Shown one piece after another: positions 4,692 through 5,395 of a stretch of DNA of 5,395 bases. The notes under the pieces were generated by a model that was not told the origin of the DNA, did no database searches, and worked only from the letters and a program-made list of their open reading frames with translations. The position numbers were made by a program, and so were the translations under genes. Source of the DNA: Patescibacteria group bacterium (lineage in GTDB: Bacteria > Patescibacteriota > Microgenomatia > UBA1400 > MFAQ01); contig JAHITH010000031.1 in the NCBI GenBank assembly GCA_018817845.1, positions 1-5,395 of the forward strand, read 5' to 3'. The stretch's first letter is position 1. Every line of letters starts with the position of its first letter.

Positions 4692-5395
4692 ATGTCTGCC
4701 ATTTTTACCATCTATATCTATCAACCGTTTTTAAACATACTAGTGGGCATTTACTGGCTTTTGGGTCAAATTACCAACGGCCAGCCAGATATAGGTATCG
4801 CCGTAATAATCTTTTCAGTCATTGTTCGTATAATAATGTTGCCTTTAAATCTATCCGCCGATAAATCCGAAAAAGAAAAACGCGAAATAATGGAAAAAGT
4901 CAACCAGATTGAGGCAAAATACAAAGGTCAACCAGCAGTTCTTAAGCAAGAAACCAAAAAAATCCTAAAGTCTAACCCCGGCACTCTCATATCAGAAGGA
5001 TTCACCTTAACCATCCAAATAATTATCGTTCTCATGTTGTACAGAATCTTCAAGACCGGTCTAGAAGGGGCCGACCTTCACCTTCTCTATCCGTTTCTTC
5101 CCGCTGTAGACACCCCCATTAACTTAGTCTTCTTAAATCAGTACGATCTTTCCGTTCCAAACATGTTTCTCAATTCAGTTCAGTCTGCTTTAATTTTTGT
5201 CGTCGAAATACTACACATGCTTTTCTCACCTATAAAAAGCTCCAGAAAAGAATTTCTAAGCTTGGCGATATTTTTACCCGTGATTTCCTTTATCCTTTTT
5301 GCCATGCTCCCAGCTGGTAAAAAAGTCTTCATTATCACCTCACTTATATTCTCCATTTTCTTATTGGTAATAAAACAAGCCATTTTCTGGTATCA
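4692..5395 (+). CDS. yidC: YidC/Oxa1-family membrane protein insertase (3' partial)
   Basis: An open frame of 234 codons runs off the right edge. YidC inserts and folds membrane proteins, alone or with SecYEG. The pattern fits: an amphipathic start IYIYQPFLNILVGIYWLL, then the first core helix DIGIAVIIFSVIVRIIMLPLN with the conserved groove arginine at R46. Next comes a charged cytoplasmic hairpin (about residues 56-97) containing KVNQIEAKYKGQP, and then further helices (about 103-120 and several after 195). It lacks the large periplasmic domain of proteobacterial YidC, as in short Gram-positive or CPR types. The ATG at 4692 gives the expected N-terminus; no Shine-Dalgarno sequence or own promoter is evident. 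Its ancestral neighbour upstream was probably the nucleotidyltransferase gene; now it follows the ATPase by 20 nt. Helices after residue 120 diverge from better-known members, so the family call rests mainly on the N-terminal half. Confidence 0.8.
   Translation, partial: MSAIFTIYIYQPFLNILVGIYWLLGQITNGQPDIGIAVIIFSVIVRIIMLPLNLSADKSEKEKREIMEKVNQIEAKYKGQPAVLKQETKKILKSNPGTLISEGFTLTIQIIIVLMLYRIFKTGLEGADLHLLYPFLPAVDTPINLVFLNQYDLSVPNMFLNSVQSALIFVVEILHMLFSPIKSSRKEFLSLAIFLPVISFILFAMLPAGKKVFIITSLIFSIFLLVIKQAIFWY

Noticed and set aside
5180..5383. Minus-strand 67-codon frame opposite the YidC-like gene
   Set aside because: The plus strand encodes continuous membrane-helix sequence here; the reverse frame is a shadow.

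Overview
The window looks like a chromosomal fragment from a Candidate Phyla Radiation (Patescibacteria) bacterium, most likely of the Microgenomates type. The evidence is indirect. Genes are tightly packed, and a solute-binding protein is held by a cytoplasmic-tailed N-terminal membrane helix instead of a lipobox. There is a short single-helix secreted protein with a P/T-rich linker, Shine-Dalgarno sequences are mostly absent, and several promoters sit directly on start codons. UGA serves as a normal stop (ATGA junction at 1470-1473), so this is not a UGA=Gly lineage. The phylum assignment is inferred from protein style and was not confirmed by a search.

Layout. (1) 1-2288, plus strand: the end of an operon, with a membrane-anchored family 1 extracellular solute-binding protein (open at the left edge) overlapping by 4 nt a nucleotidyltransferase-fold protein. 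The second gene carries a strong GC-rich palindrome in frame. (2) 2261-4657: a roughly 2.4 kb islet between two copies of a 37-bp perfect direct repeat (44 bp with one mismatch). It holds a leftward BrnT-type toxin / CopG-type antitoxin pair, a rightward small secreted six-cysteine protein, and a rightward AAA ATPase with a DUF4143 domain. (3) 4692-5395, plus strand: the start of a YidC/Oxa1-family membrane insertase, running off the right edge.

The main result is the repeat pair. The left copy is the 3' end of the nucleotidyltransferase gene. The right copy, read in the same frame, encodes the same C-terminal peptide and its own stop codon, 15 nt before the yidC-like start. The simplest reading is that the islet inserted into the 3' end of the nucleotidyltransferase gene and supplied a replacement end. 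This split an ancestral solute-binding protein - nucleotidyltransferase - YidC operon and stranded the original 3' end next to yidC. The ATPase gene now reads through the stranded copy in another frame and gains an artificial P/T-rich tail. No integrase or transposase is visible, so the islet would have moved in trans or arisen by recombination.

Within the islet all three transcription units appear to start from TTGACA-type promoters whose predicted +1 falls on or next to the ATG (leaderless mRNAs). Palindromes lie over the toxin promoter and upstream of the ATPase promoter. No intergenic gap exceeds 100 bp, and no rRNA, tRNA or CRISPR was recognised.
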